A DNA stretch of 64,000 nucleotides from a bacterium (GCA_016721565.1 JADKHW010000053.1:92731-156730), one strand, 5' to 3'. Counted from the first letter of the stretch, positions 17,003 through 25,584 are shown. Program-made: numbers and translations. The notes: generated by a model not told the origin, from the sequence alone.

Positions 17003-18360
17003 TTACGGCAGATAGACAAGCTTGCGAGCTAAAGAAACTCCGGCACATTCGCTACGGAGGAAGTAGATTCCGGCAGAGTGTCCGGCGGCATTCCATTCCA
17101 ACTCGATATTGCCGTTTCACGAGCATTGTCAAGCAAGGTGCTGACCAATCTCCCGGTTTGATCAAAGATGGAGACAGTAGCTTGGGACTCGGTTGGAATG
17201 TTGAGGTTGATTCTTACCGAGCTGTTGAACGGATTGGGATAAGCTTCACCAAGCGAAAACTCATTTGCAACGAGTTCATCATGTGCAGCATTGACAGCTT
17301 CGGTTGTGAAGGACCAGATTTCGCCTGTTGTTGTTCCTGTTATGTTCCTCGCATCAACTCGCCACATGTAGGTTCTGCTGTGTGCAAGCTGGCCGAACAT
17401 AGAGAAAGAAGGTCCTTCTGCGGGTCCTATGAACTCGAGCGGTTCAGTTTGCCCCCAGTAGATATCGTAGTCTTCGGCAAATTCCGCAGCAGTCCAGCTC
17501 AACTGAGTTAAAATGACGGGCACATTGCTCGCGTTATTTGCGGGTGTGGGATTTGTCGCTAAACCGGGAAGCGGTGGCGGCGCAAGCACTGTCGTGAAAT
17601 GCCAGACTGTTCCTGTGGTTGTGCCGTATTGATTTGTCGCGTCTACGCGCCATTCATATGCGGTTTCGTAATTCAGAACATCCGGGATGATGATAGAAGT
17701 GGTTGTGACGGTGCCAAGCGACCAGTAGGGTTCGCCCGCACCGATAAATACCTCATAACTTGTCGCGCCGATTGCAGATTCCCAAGAAAGCTGTGTGTTG
17801 AGAATATCCACATATTGCTCACCATCGCCAGGAATGGGATTCGTTGCTTGATCCGGCGGGCTTTCAATAACGGCTTCACTTGCAGTCAAGTTGATTGCGG
17901 TATTGGCTCCGCCCATGCTTGAACCTTGATGGGCACCAACATAGAGATGCACGGCTCCAGTACCTGCAGCGGGTGCAAGCCAATTGAAAGTTCCCGAGGT
18001 ACGATTGTTAGACGACAGATGAATACCATTGGTCTCACCAGCAACGTTGTGCGTTGCCGTGTTGGTTCCAGCTGAGATAGTTCCTGCATTGGTTGAGCCT
18101 GTCCCAACACGGACTGAACCGTTGAAGTTGTTAATTGATGAGCCGGAGGTCGCTGTGATCGTAATTAGATAAGTTGAGTCAGGTATGTATTGAGTGGGAA
18201 AGCCTGTAATCTGAACCGTGCCGCCGCCTGAGCCGTGGCAAGACGATGCACAAGTTCCGGTAGCTCCGGGCGCACCGGAGTAACCGCGATAGGTGGGCCG
18301 GGCAATTGCAATACCCACCAACGTAAGCGTGGCTACAATACAAAGAACAATTCGATTCAT
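17003..18360 (-). CDS. Exported anchor-V/Fn3 protein with sorting domain (frameshift near end)
   Basis: From the ATG at 18360 the protein has a signal peptide (MNRIVLCIVATLTLVGIAIA), then the choice-of-anchor V-like module (RGYSGAPG, CASSCHG, TVQITGFPTQYIPDSTYLI), two Fn3 modules and the sorting motif AYPNPFNSSVRINL. In the main frame the last 35 codons turn into unrelated sequence and stop at 17029. The expected ending (LEWNAAGHSAGIYFLRSECA, KLVYLP) is present in another frame and stops at 17003, so one base has been lost near 17113. If real, the sorting signal is destroyed. The CASSCH motif has three residues between the cysteines. The frame is open upstream to 18465, but the signal peptide decides the start. 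Confidence 0.82.
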
Positions 18361-18528
18361 GTTTTGCGTCCTGACAGATAAGATGAAATATATGAAACTG
18401 ATTCGCATCAAAGCGGATTTCCGTGCAAAAGCATAACACGGGGGAGGTTCAAATGCAGGCGCCATAAGGCACTATCGCTACTAATCTCTCCCAATATGAC
18501 TAAACATACATAATTCAGTGGAAAAACA

Positions 18529-18561
18529 AAAAGTGGGAATGCGCATGGCATTCCCACTTTT
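18529..18561 (-). terminator. Intrinsic terminator
   Basis: AAAAGTGGGAATGC-GCAT-GGCATTCCCACTTTT follows the second anchor-V gene on the minus strand. Confidence 0.88.
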
Positions 18562-18588
18562 AATCGATACGGTGTGCAAAAAATTGAA

Positions 18589-19926
18589 TTACGGCAAATA
18601 CACAAGTTTCTGTGACGAGGTCACACCGGCACACAGGCAGCGCATGAGGTAGATTCCGGCGGCATTGCCCAAAGCATTCCATTCCAGCAGATGCTCACCG
18701 GCGCTGAGAGTGCCATTCACAAGCGTAGCCACTTCGCGGCCACTGATGTCGTACACGGTGACGCTGGTCATCCCCGCCTGTGGAATAGACAAATTTACAC
18801 GCACGTTGCTGTTGAACGGGTTGGGATAGGCTGAACTCAATTGGAAGCCGCGCACGACAGGGGAATCATCTGCACCGGATTCAGCTTCAGTTGTAAAGCT
18901 CCACGTCTGTCCAACCGTTGTTCCGGCGGAGTTAGTGGATTCTACTCGCCACAAATAGGTCGTGCCAACTTCAAACTGCGTGGCTGGACTGAATACCGTT
19001 TCCGTGGTGGTACCGACAGTTCCTAACGGTTCGGTTGTTCCAAGAAACACTTCATACGTTTCAGCACCGGACGCGGGATTCCAACTCAACCCCGCACCGA
19101 TGAGAACATTCTCAGCGCCATTTGCAGGAGAAGGATTCGTACACGGATCGGGCGCAGTCATGGTCGTGAAAGACCAGATCGCACTCGGAGTGCTCCCGTT
19201 GTCATTAAAGGCATAGACCTGCCAATAGTATTGCGTGCCCGGCTGTAATCCCGGCAGAGGATACGTGTTTTCTGAAGTCGCACTTTGCACAAGCGGCGGC
19301 GGATTCTCGTTGCCGAAATAGACATCGTACCCGATAGCATCCGGAACAACAGACCACGAGAGACTTGTGTTGGTAGCAACTCCGGTTGCAGCCATTGCGG
19401 GAACGGGATCCGATGGCGCGTCAGGCGGCTGTGGAATGACCGCTTCTGTCGCAGTCAATGAGATCGTTGAGTTCGGGCCGGTGTTGCGGTCGCCTTGATG
19501 CGCGGCCACATAGAGTCTCACCGTACCTGCACCTGCCGTAGGAGCGCGCCAATTGAAGTTTCCGTTCTGGCGGTCATTAGGTGTCAAACGAATACCGTTT
19601 GTCTCCTGCGTGACCGAATACGTGACCGTATTGAATCCGGCGGTAATCGTTCCGGCATTCACCGAACCCGTACCACGCCTGACGGAGCCGTTAAAGTTCT
19701 TGATCGGCAAACCCGATACAGCTTCAATAGCAATCAGGTACGTCGAGTCAGGGACATATTCAGTCGGGAAACCTGTGATCTGCACGGTTCCTTGGTTTAC
19801 GCCGTGACAAGACGACGAACATCTGCCGAGCGAACCCGGCGCACCGGAGTATCCTCGGTTAGTGGGGCTTGCAAAGACATTGCAAGCGAAAACGAACAGA
19901 AACAAAAAGCCAATGTGGCGAATCAT
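18589..19926 (-). CDS. Exported anchor-V/Fn3 protein with sorting domain
   Basis: A 445-residue protein with signal peptide (MIRHIGFLFLFVFACNVFA), an N-terminal choice-of-anchor V-like module (about 20-165: RGYSGAPG, CSSSCHG, TVQITGFPTEYVPDSTYLI, VAAHQGD), two Fn3 modules ending in IWSFTT and TWSFTT (about 170-350) and an intact sorting domain (AYPNPFNSNVRVNLSIPQ, GREVATL, EWNALGNAAGIYLMR). It is the intact counterpart of the frameshifted neighbour at 17003-18360. The function is unknown. The CSSSCH motif could bind haem c through a CX3CH spacing or could be a disulfide; the sequence alone does not decide. Confidence 0.85.
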   Translation of the reverse strand: MIRHIGFLFLFVFACNVFASPTNRGYSGAPGSLGRCSSSCHGVNQGTVQITGFPTEYVPDSTYLIAIEAVSGLPIKNFNGSVRRGTGSVNAGTITAGFNTVTYSVTQETNGIRLTPNDRQNGNFNWRAPTAGAGTVRLYVAAHQGDRNTGPNSTISLTATEAVIPQPPDAPSDPVPAMAATGVATNTSLSWSVVPDAIGYDVYFGNENPPPLVQSATSENTYPLPGLQPGTQYYWQVYAFNDNGSTPSAIWSFTTMTAPDPCTNPSPANGAENVLIGAGLSWNPASGAETYEVFLGTTEPLGTVGTTTETVFSPATQFEVGTTYLWRVESTNSAGTTVGQTWSFTTEAESGADDSPVVRGFQLSSAYPNPFNSNVRVNLSIPQAGMTSVTVYDISGREVATLVNGTLSAGEHLLEWNALGNAAGIYLMRCLCAGVTSSQKLVYLP

Positions 19927-20052
19927 CGCGGTGATCCTTCATGTTGCATAACACCTGATTCGATCCGTGATGCGTTTGAAAGCATCCGAATCACGAACAC
20001 TGGCTCTCCCATTGCCGAGACGGCGGCACCCGCTATCGAAGTTGTCAAAGAA

Positions 20053-21223
20053 TTAGGGCAGATAGATCAGCTTCTGAGTCTGCGTAATGCCTGCGCATTC
20101 ACACTTCAGGAAATACAATCCAGCAGCTTGACCAGAAGCATTCCACTCAAGCTGATGCTCACCTGCGCTCAATTTCGAGTTAATAAGCGTCGAAACTTCT
20201 TGTCCGACGATGTCGAAAATTCGGACCGTGGTTTGACTCTCTTGCGCGACGTTTAATGCAATGCGCACCGAGCTATTGAACGGATTTGGATAGGCCGCTT
20301 GCAACTCAAACGCAACCGGCATCGCAGGATCGCCGACAGCGTTTGGCACTGCAGTTGTAAACGTCCAAGTTTGTCCGGTGGTTGTACCGGCATCGTTAAT
20401 CGTATTCACGCGCCATAAGTAAGTCGTGCTCGTGTTCAGATTACCGGCAGGATCAATCGATGTTTGCGTAATTGTCCCAATGGATGGCAGCGGCTGCGCT
20501 GTGCCGAAGAACACTTCATACGACGTTGCGCCGTCAGCGGCATCCCAAGCGAGAACCGTATTCACAGGCACGTTGGTCGCATTGTTCGCGGGGAACGGGC
20601 CGGTGGCTTGCGCAGGCGGAGCGACAGTTGTGAAATTCCAAATCGGACCGGCGGTTTCTCCGTCGCCATTCACTGCGGTGATCTTCCAGAAATACTGTGT
20701 ATTCGCAGTCAGATTTGAATACGAGAACATCATGCCGGGGAAGTTGTTATTGACAACTGGCGGCGGGTTGGTCGTACCGAATTGCACGATGTGATGTGTG
20801 GCGCCTGTGTCTTCCCAAATCAGGAATCCCAACAGCGGCATACTGGTCGAGTTGTTGTTTGGAATTGGATTCGTCGGGGTCGAGGGCGGCGTACCGCCTG
20901 CTTCAACGGTGACAGAACCGACCATACCTGGTGCATGGATTTCGCACTCGTAATTGAACACCCCTTCAAGCGGCGCGGCGAATGCAAAACTATACGTGAA
21001 TGCCGCAGTAGTCGGATCGCCGCTCCTGAATGTGGCCGGACTATGACTCGTCTCATTCACATTGTGAAATCCGCCTGCGAGGCTTAATCCAACGGACGGT
21101 ATCGCCCTGTTGAATCGTGATATTCGCGGGCGAAAACGAAGACCCTACGAGGTTAACTGTGTGTACCGTGGCCATGCTTACGCTGGCCAGCATCAAAGCA
21201 AGCAAAACGAACATTTTCTTCAT
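20053..21223 (-). pseudogene. Exported cupredoxin/Fn3/sorting-domain protein, frameshifted
   Basis: The ATG at 21223 (MKKMFVLLALMLASVSMA signal peptide, behind GGAGACAACG) opens a cupredoxin domain nearly identical at the start to the second domain of the 4242-5108 protein (NLVGSSFSPANITIQQGDTV). The frame breaks near 21075: CCTCGCAGG appears to hold one extra base, and PAGGFHNVNETS continues in the next frame. The copper ligands FHNV, YECEIHAPGM are all present once the frame is joined. Two Fn3 modules and a full sorting domain (AYPNPFNSSVRIALNVAQ, GQEVSTL, EWNASGQAAGLYFLKCECA) end at 20053. It belongs to the same exported cluster as its neighbours. Confidence 0.82.
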
Positions 21224-21355
21224 CGTTGTCTCCATGATAACGAGTGTACGGGTCGGGCCGGACCTTCTGTTGCTGAACATGTTGTTGTCCTAAAGGCTAA
21301 GTTCTTGGGACCACCAAAATAATAGAATCAAAACTAATCCGGCCTGAATGCACCT

Positions 21356-21385
21356 GCCATTGTTGGTCTCCAGACCAGCAATGGC
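21356..21385. repeat. Palindromic repeat with GGTCTCCAGACC core
   Basis: GCCATTGTTGGTCT-CC-AGACCAGCAATGGC forms a near-perfect hairpin in the gap before the 21396-22430 gene. A related copy is at 28971-28998 (GGGTCTCCAGACCGCAATGG) and a looser one at 30228-30252. Confidence 0.6.
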
Positions 21386-21395
21386 TACATTTTGC

Positions 21396-22430
21396 TTACT
21401 TAAGATAGAGTACTTTGTAGATTACGGGTGTGTGATTAATGTTCGCGCGAATAAAGTAAACTCCGGCAGAGCTATTGGCTTGCCAGAGAAATTCGTTTTG
21501 CCCGTTTTGCGATAAGCCTGAGAATAAAGTCTCGACAAATCGTCCCTGGACATCATAGATATCAATTGTTAGCGGCACATTTCCGATAAGCTGCATCCGC
21601 AATGTCGTTGTCCCGTTAAACGGATTCGGAAACGGCGGTTCAAGCATGAAGTCACCGACAAACGGACCTTGGCTCCCCGAAGATTCTTCAGTAGTGAAGT
21701 TCCACTCGGGGCTTGAGGTTGCCCCATCCTCATTGACGGCTTCGACACGCCAATAGTAGAGCGTGTTGAATACTAAATCACCCGGATCGAATGCCAGCGC
21801 AGTTTGTTGAGCAACGAGCGGAGGTGGAGATGCTGCACCAAAATAAACTCTAAAGGAATCGGCAAACGCCACTTCATCCCAATGCAGCTCGACGTTAGCA
21901 CTCACATTAACGGCCCCGTCGAGCGGAAACGGATGCGAGGGCACGTCAGGCGGATGCGGAACATCCTGCTCGGTTGCAGTCAGCATGAAGTCACTGTTGG
22001 GTCCCGCCTCTGAACCTTGGTGAGCTGCGACATACAACCTTACATCACCAGTACCAAACTGAGGAGCAACCCAAGTAAATTCGAGCGTATCTTGATCGAG
22101 AGCTATCGAATGCACCCCATTGAGTTCATTCTCTACGGAGTACGTTGCCGTAGCTCCGTTCCCGATCATCACACCCGCAGTCAAAGAACTTGCACCCACT
22201 CGGCACGACGCATTAAAATTCTTGATCGCCAAACCGGCTGCGGTCAGCCGAATCTGATACATCGAATCAGGAATGTAGGATTCAGGAAATCCTTCGACAA
22301 CAACGGTTCCTTCTCCTTCACCGTGACATGAAGATGCACACGACGATGTCCCCGGCGCACCGGAGTTTCCCACAGTCCACGGTGCCGCCGTTAATGGCGA
22401 AATAAATAGTAGTAAAAGGAACAGTTGCAT
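21396..22430 (-). CDS. Exported anchor-V/Fn3 protein with sorting domain
   Basis: A 344-residue protein with a short signal peptide (MQLFLLLLFISPLTAA), a choice-of-anchor V-like module (VGNSGAPG, CASSCHGEGEG, VEGFPESYIPDSMYQI, VAAHQGSEAGPNSD), one Fn3 module (to EWNFTTEE) and a sorting domain (PFPNPFNGTTTLRMQL, GRFVETL, SSAGVYFIRANINH). It is the third member with the CX3CH motif. The frame is intact. It is the last gene of the exported-protein cluster that runs from 17.0 to 22.4 kb. Confidence 0.85.
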   Translation of the reverse strand: MQLFLLLLFISPLTAAPWTVGNSGAPGTSSCASSCHGEGEGTVVVEGFPESYIPDSMYQIRLTAAGLAIKNFNASCRVGASSLTAGVMIGNGATATYSVENELNGVHSIALDQDTLEFTWVAPQFGTGDVRLYVAAHQGSEAGPNSDFMLTATEQDVPHPPDVPSHPFPLDGAVNVSANVELHWDEVAFADSFRVYFGAASPPPLVAQQTALAFDPGDLVFNTLYYWRVEAVNEDGATSSPEWNFTTEESSGSQGPFVGDFMLEPPFPNPFNGTTTLRMQLIGNVPLTIDIYDVQGRFVETLFSGLSQNGQNEFLWQANSSAGVYFIRANINHTPVIYKVLYLK

Positions 22431-22460
22431 GAGAACAACAAACCGCGATTTTCAAGCTAC

Positions 22461-22530
22461 AGCGTCAGCGCAAGGTTGCCCACTTATGCAAGTGGGCGTT
22501 AGCGCATTGGGTCCAGCGTCACGCTGGTTA
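22461..22530 (-). repeat. REP-like composite hairpin repeat
   Basis: Read on the minus strand from the redoxin stop codon: CCAGCGTGACGCTGG hairpin, then GACCCAATGCGCTAACGC, then the hairpin CCCACTTGCATAAGTGGG, then TTGCGCTGACGCT. The first half matches 3178-3211 after an unrelated gene, which makes it a dispersed repeat and not part of the redoxin gene. Confidence 0.6.
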
Positions 22531-23157
22531 TTTGCGGAATTTGATGGTGCAGCCGAATGCGGCGGTAACTTTGGGATCGATCTCGGAAGCCTTGCCCTCG
22601 ACCAATTTCGTCATCGCATTCTGCAGATCGTGAACCTTGACATCTTTGACTTCGGTATTGTCATCAATGCGGCCTGTGTAGACAACCTTGCCGTCTTTGT
22701 CGAGCAAGAACGTCTCGGGAGTACGAGCGGCGCCGTATGCGGTGGCAACCGTGCCGTCTTCGTTAATCAAATACGGATAGGGAAGATTCTTTTCTTTGGC
22801 CTTCTTCTGCATCCCTTCAAAGCCGTCTTCAGGCTTAATCTTAGGATCGTTTGCGCTAATGGCAACGAACTTGATACCCTTGGGTTGAAACTCGTTAGCC
22901 AAGGCAATCAATCTATCCTCATAAGCCATCGCAAACGGGCAGTGGTTACAGGTAAACACAACGAGTGTTCCGACTTCACCGGAGGCACCGGCCAAGCTGA
23001 CCATCTGCTCGTTTACATTCTTCAATTCAAACGAGGGTGCGGAGGTGCCGATTTCCAAGGCCGCTGCGACAGTTTTCTGAGGATACAAAAAGGCACCAGC
23101 CACGATGGCGAGAGCAATTGCTGAAAGAATCAAAACCTTCGTGCGCGTCTTAAACAT
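22528..23157 (-). CDS. Membrane-anchored redoxin (AhpC/TSA-like, thioredoxin fold)
   Basis: A 209-residue protein with an N-terminal signal or anchor segment (VLILSAIALAIVAGAFLYP) and a thioredoxin fold. The active site is FTCNHCPFA, a CXXC motif; the family signatures NDPKIKPEDG, PYPYLINEDG, YGAARTPETFLLD, VYTGRIDDN and the C-terminal GCTIKFRK are present. The enzyme probably acts in the periplasm in thiol or peroxide metabolism. The start at ATG 23157 follows GGAG; an earlier in-frame ATG at 23193 lacks a ribosome-binding site. A REP-like hairpin begins at its stop codon. Confidence 0.88.
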   Translation of the reverse strand: MFKTRTKVLILSAIALAIVAGAFLYPQKTVAAALEIGTSAPSFELKNVNEQMVSLAGASGEVGTLVVFTCNHCPFAMAYEDRLIALANEFQPKGIKFVAISANDPKIKPEDGFEGMQKKAKEKNLPYPYLINEDGTVATAYGAARTPETFLLDKDGKVVYTGRIDDNTEVKDVKVHDLQNAMTKLVEGKASEIDPKVTAAFGCTIKFRK

Positions 23158-23331
23158 GTATTTCTCCAGAGGGTTATCTGTGACTTGAGTCACATTCCAT
23201 CAGTTGCCAAAAATGTATCAAATTGATTGCGAAAGTCCGTCAAAAGCCATATTCTATGACTCAGCCTGTCACCTTTGTCAACACTATAATTAACCACTTA
23301 CAGGCGAAAGTATCAACCCACGGAGGTACCC

Positions 23332-23685
23332 ATGAACACTTTTTGTCATATCGAGCTGACCACGACAGATCTCGAAAAAGCGGCAAGCTTCTATCGAACT
23401 ATGTTCGGGTGGAAGATTGATCCCATGAGCGAAGGCTATTGGATGATTACTCTGAACGGTGATTCAGGCGGCGTAAGCGGCGCATTGATTCAAGTGAATT
23501 CCGTCCTCGACAGCGGTGCGCAGAACTATGTGCACGTTGACGACGTCGCCGATGCGCTAAACAAAGCCAAGTCCTTGGGTGCAAAGGTCACCGACGAAAA
23601 ACGTCCGCTTCCCCACGAAATGGGCTTCATCGGAATGTTCGAACTTCCCGACGGATATAAATTAGGACTCTTTAGCCGCAAGTGA
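23332..23685 (+). CDS. Glyoxalase/VOC-fold protein
   Basis: A 117-residue single VOC-domain protein (MNTFCHIELTTTDLEKAASF, then FYRTMFGWKI, ending FELPDGYKLGLFSRK). Members form dimers around a divalent metal and act as glyoxalases, dioxygenases or binding proteins; the exact role is not determined here. A GGAGG site precedes the ATG. Its stop overlaps the GTG start of the following cupin gene by four bases, so the two are probably translated together. Confidence 0.88.
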   Translation: MNTFCHIELTTTDLEKAASFYRTMFGWKIDPMSEGYWMITLNGDSGGVSGALIQVNSVLDSGAQNYVHVDDVADALNKAKSLGAKVTDEKRPLPHEMGFIGMFELPDGYKLGLFSRK

Positions 23686-24041
23686 ACATTATCCCGTTAC
23701 ATTCCTGCGATGAATTTATCGCGGGTGACCACACGCGACTACGCGAAATTCTGCATCCGGACAAAGCTCCGTTAGCTTTGGGTTACTCCTTGGCTCATGC
23801 AAGTCTGGATCCAGGGGTGACTTCAGTACTCCACCGGCTGGCCACGAGCGAGGTTTACTATATCCTCAAGGGTCGCGGCAAGGTGGAGATAGACGGAAAA
23901 ACCCGTGAAGTCGGAGTGGGGGACACCATCTACATCGCCCCCTCTTCAACTCAACGAATCACCTGTTTGGGTCCCGAAATTCTCGAATTTCTTTGCATTG
24001 TTGATCCCGCATGGCAGGCCGAGGACGAAGAAATCCTATAA
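23682..24041 (+). CDS. Cupin-domain protein
   Basis: A 119-residue single cupin barrel. The first cupin motif shows a metal-binding set (TSVLHRLATSEVYYILKGRG) and the second is DTIYIAPSSTQRIT. Small cupins of this kind can be isomerases, dioxygenases or sensors. The GTG start overlaps the VOC stop (GTGA), which implies coupling with that gene. Confidence 0.85.
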   Translation: MNIIPLHSCDEFIAGDHTRLREILHPDKAPLALGYSLAHASLDPGVTSVLHRLATSEVYYILKGRGKVEIDGKTREVGVGDTIYIAPSSTQRITCLGPEILEFLCIVDPAWQAEDEEIL

Positions 24042-24135
24042 TCAAGTTTGTACCCGGGCCGACAAAGACAGTTTCACGATCTAGCTACTACCTCCCTGCC
24101 TCCGGCAGGGGAAGCCCCCAACCCTCTCAAGCCTT

Positions 24136-24167
24136 CGCGCCAGCGGCAACACCCGCTTAACAAGCGG
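24136..24167. repeat. REP-like hairpin repeat
   Basis: GCGCCAGCGGCAAC followed by the palindrome CCGCTTAACAAGCGG. The same arrangement occurs at 25521-25555, where the palindrome reads CTGCTTAACAAGCAG, so both arms have changed together and base pairing is kept. Confidence 0.5.
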
Positions 24168-24197
24168 AAAGCCTGTCCCTTTTTAGGACAGGCTTTC
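24168..24197 (-). terminator. Intrinsic terminator
   Basis: AAAGCCTGTCC-CTTTTTA-GGACAGGCTTT. It lies downstream of the first RRM gene on the minus strand and also of the cupin gene on the plus strand, so it may serve both. Confidence 0.8.
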
Positions 24198-24276
24198 TCA
24201 TTCTTCCCAGTCGCGGAAATCCGCAGACCGTATCGCATCGCAGATCGTTAGACCTGCTTAGGCAAAACTTGGGAAA

Positions 24277-24589
24277 CTACCAGTTGCTTTCGCGACGCTG
24301 ACGCGGGGGACGACCACCGCCGCCACCACCACCGCCACCACCTTGGGTACGTTCCGCGCTTCATTCACATTCAGCGCACGACCGCCCATTTGCTGGCCGT
24401 CCAGCTTCTTGATTGCGTTGGCAGCACCTTCGGCATCCATCTGCACGAAACCAAATCCGCGCGGACGACCCGTTTCACGGTCCTTAACCAACTCAACAGC
24501 TTCCACCGTACCATGCTCGCCGAAAACTTGGCGAGTTCTTCTTCCGTTGCGCTGAACGGAAGGTTACCGACATAAAGACGAGTTGCCAT
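24277..24589 (-). pseudogene. Glycine-rich RRM RNA-binding protein, two frameshifts
   Basis: Starting at ATG 24589 (MATRLYVGNLPFSATEEEL) this is a single-RRM protein of the bacterial glycine-rich type. RNP2 is LYVGNL and RNP1 is RGFGFVQM. The frame breaks twice: near 24528, where one base is missing before TTTTCGGC, and near 24352 after NEAR. The rebuilt protein ends ERTQ, a run of Gly, then RPPRQRRESNW, closely matching the tail of the intact paralogue at 24927-25208. Both changes look like single-base losses, so they may be sequencing errors. Such proteins act as RNA chaperones, often cold-induced. The structured leader at 24654-24747 precedes it. Confidence 0.82.
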
Positions 24590-24653
24590 CGTCATTTCTC
24601 CTGTTTCGTCCCTCTTAGGTATTTACTAATCAACACTTTAGAGGATAAAAAAT

Positions 24654-24747
24654 CCTCAGACGACTTCCGTGGTTACTGCATCGGAATCGCTGAGGGACGA
24701 ATTTTCGGCGAAACGACGGACAGACTACACAAACTGAAATCGCGAAC
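24654..24747 (-). ncRNA. Conserved structured leader (attenuator-like) of RRM gene, copy A
   Basis: Read on the minus strand: a conserved 5' box (GTTCGCGATTTCAGTTTGTG), then a long hairpin with outer stem CCTCAG / CTGAGG and inner stem ATTCCG / CGGAA, followed at once by ATTTTTTA. This is the layout of a transcription attenuator or a small terminated RNA, 65 bases before the RRM start. The 3' arm can also pair downstream (GAGGAT / ATCCTC, 24641-24657), a competing structure. About 95 bases are shared with copy B ahead of the second RRM gene, although the rest of both spacers differ. Confidence 0.6.
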
Positions 24748-24789
24748 AGCAGAGGATGGTTTCGGTAATCCGTCCATCTTACTGCGCGC

Positions 24790-24818
24790 AATATAAGTAC
24801 AAACTCTCATTTTTCCAA
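24790..24818 (-). promoter_or_regulatory. Sigma70-like promoter of RRM leader A
   Basis: On the minus strand TTGGAA and TATATT are 17 bases apart; transcription would begin near 24783, about 35 bases before the conserved leader box. A TATATT also lies at a similar distance before leader B. Confidence 0.4.
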
Positions 24819-24837
24819 GTGTTCGAAGCGAAATAAA

Positions 24838-24873
24838 GAAAGTGGGCACCGACAAATCGGCACCCACTTTTGA
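24838..24873 (-). terminator. Terminator hairpin
   Basis: AAAGTGGGCACCGA / TCGGCACCCACTTTT pairs with a two-base internal mismatch and is T-rich on the minus-strand exit. It follows the second RRM gene. Confidence 0.7.
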
Positions 24874-24926
24874 TAGGTCAGTCTATATACCGTACTAAGT
24901 ACGGTGAACTTCCCCCAGAACTGGTG

Positions 24927-25208
24927 TTACCAGTTGCTCTGGCGACGCGGCGGGCGGGAGTTGGTACGCTCCTTAGCCTCGTTCACGTTCAGGGCACGGC
25001 CACCCATCTCGAAGCCGTCAAGCTTCTTGATCGCAGTCGCGGCACCATCAGAGTCCATCTGGACGAAACCGAAGCCACGCGGGCGACCGGTTTCGCGATC
25101 CATCACCAATTCGGCAGTTTCGACGGTTCCGAATTCTCCGAAAACCGTGCGAAGCTCATCTTCCGTTGCACTGAACGGAAGGTTTCCAACATAAAGACGT
25201 GTTGCCAT
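24927..25208 (-). CDS. RRM-type RNA-binding protein
   Basis: A 93-residue intact single-RRM protein: RNP2 LYVGNL (residues about 5-10), RNP1 RGFGFVQM (about 45-52) and a basic tail ERTNSRPPRRQSNW. These small bacterial RRM proteins bind RNA and are commonly induced by cold. The start at ATG 25208 lies eight bases after GGAG and matches the family; the frame stays open upstream to 25253 but that part overlaps the leader. It is a paralogue of the broken gene at 24277-24589, and both have the same leader element. Confidence 0.92.
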   Translation of the reverse strand: MATRLYVGNLPFSATEDELRTVFGEFGTVETAELVMDRETGRPRGFGFVQMDSDGAATAIKKLDGFEMGGRALNVNEAKERTNSRPPRRQSNW

Positions 25209-25304
25209 CGTCATTTCTCCTATGTCCCTCATAGTGTTTTCCTCTGAACTCATCCTTAACGGACATTCAGAGATTGTAAATACAGCACTTAGAAGAGCAA
25301 AATG

Positions 25305-25397
25305 CCCTCGAACGACTTCCGTGAATACTGCTTCGGAATCGCGAGGGACAAACGGCGAGACGACGTACAGGCTTACACAAACTGAAATCGCGAACTG
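25305..25397 (-). ncRNA. Conserved structured leader of RRM gene, copy B
   Basis: This is the counterpart of 24654-24747. On the minus strand the box GTTCGCGATTTCAGTTTGTG is followed by the hairpin CCCTCG / CGAGGG with the same inner stem (ATTCCG / CGGAAGT) and then CATTTTGCTCTTC. The outer stem stays paired although its sequence differs from copy A (one A-T pair of copy A is lost from both arms here). It lies about 97 bases before the RRM start. Confidence 0.6.
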
Positions 25398-25520
25398 TGA
25401 AAAGTGGGTTGCGGGACAGTCCCGTTCACCTTTCGATTGCTAATATACGAAAAATTAGTTAAATCTCCTAATCGGACTGGAGATGCAGATTCCGGCAAGC
25501 TTAGGACCACTGAATAGTCA

Positions 25521-25555
25521 AGCGCCAGCGCCAGCGCACAACCTGCTTAACAAGC
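25521..25555. repeat. REP-like hairpin repeat
   Basis: AGCGCCAGCGCCAGCGCACAA and then the palindrome CTGCTTAACAAGCAG; the second copy of the arrangement described at 24136-24167. Confidence 0.5.
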
Positions 25556-25584
25556 AGCGGGCGCCGATTGCTCGACGCCCGCTC
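25556..25584 (-). terminator. Terminator-like hairpin
   Basis: AGCGGGCG / CGCCCGCT stem just downstream of the small HTH gene on the minus strand; the T run is weak. Confidence 0.55.

Noticed and set aside
18448..18480. GGTTCAAAT sequence resembling a tRNA T-loop
   Set aside because: No acceptor, D or anticodon arms can be formed around it.
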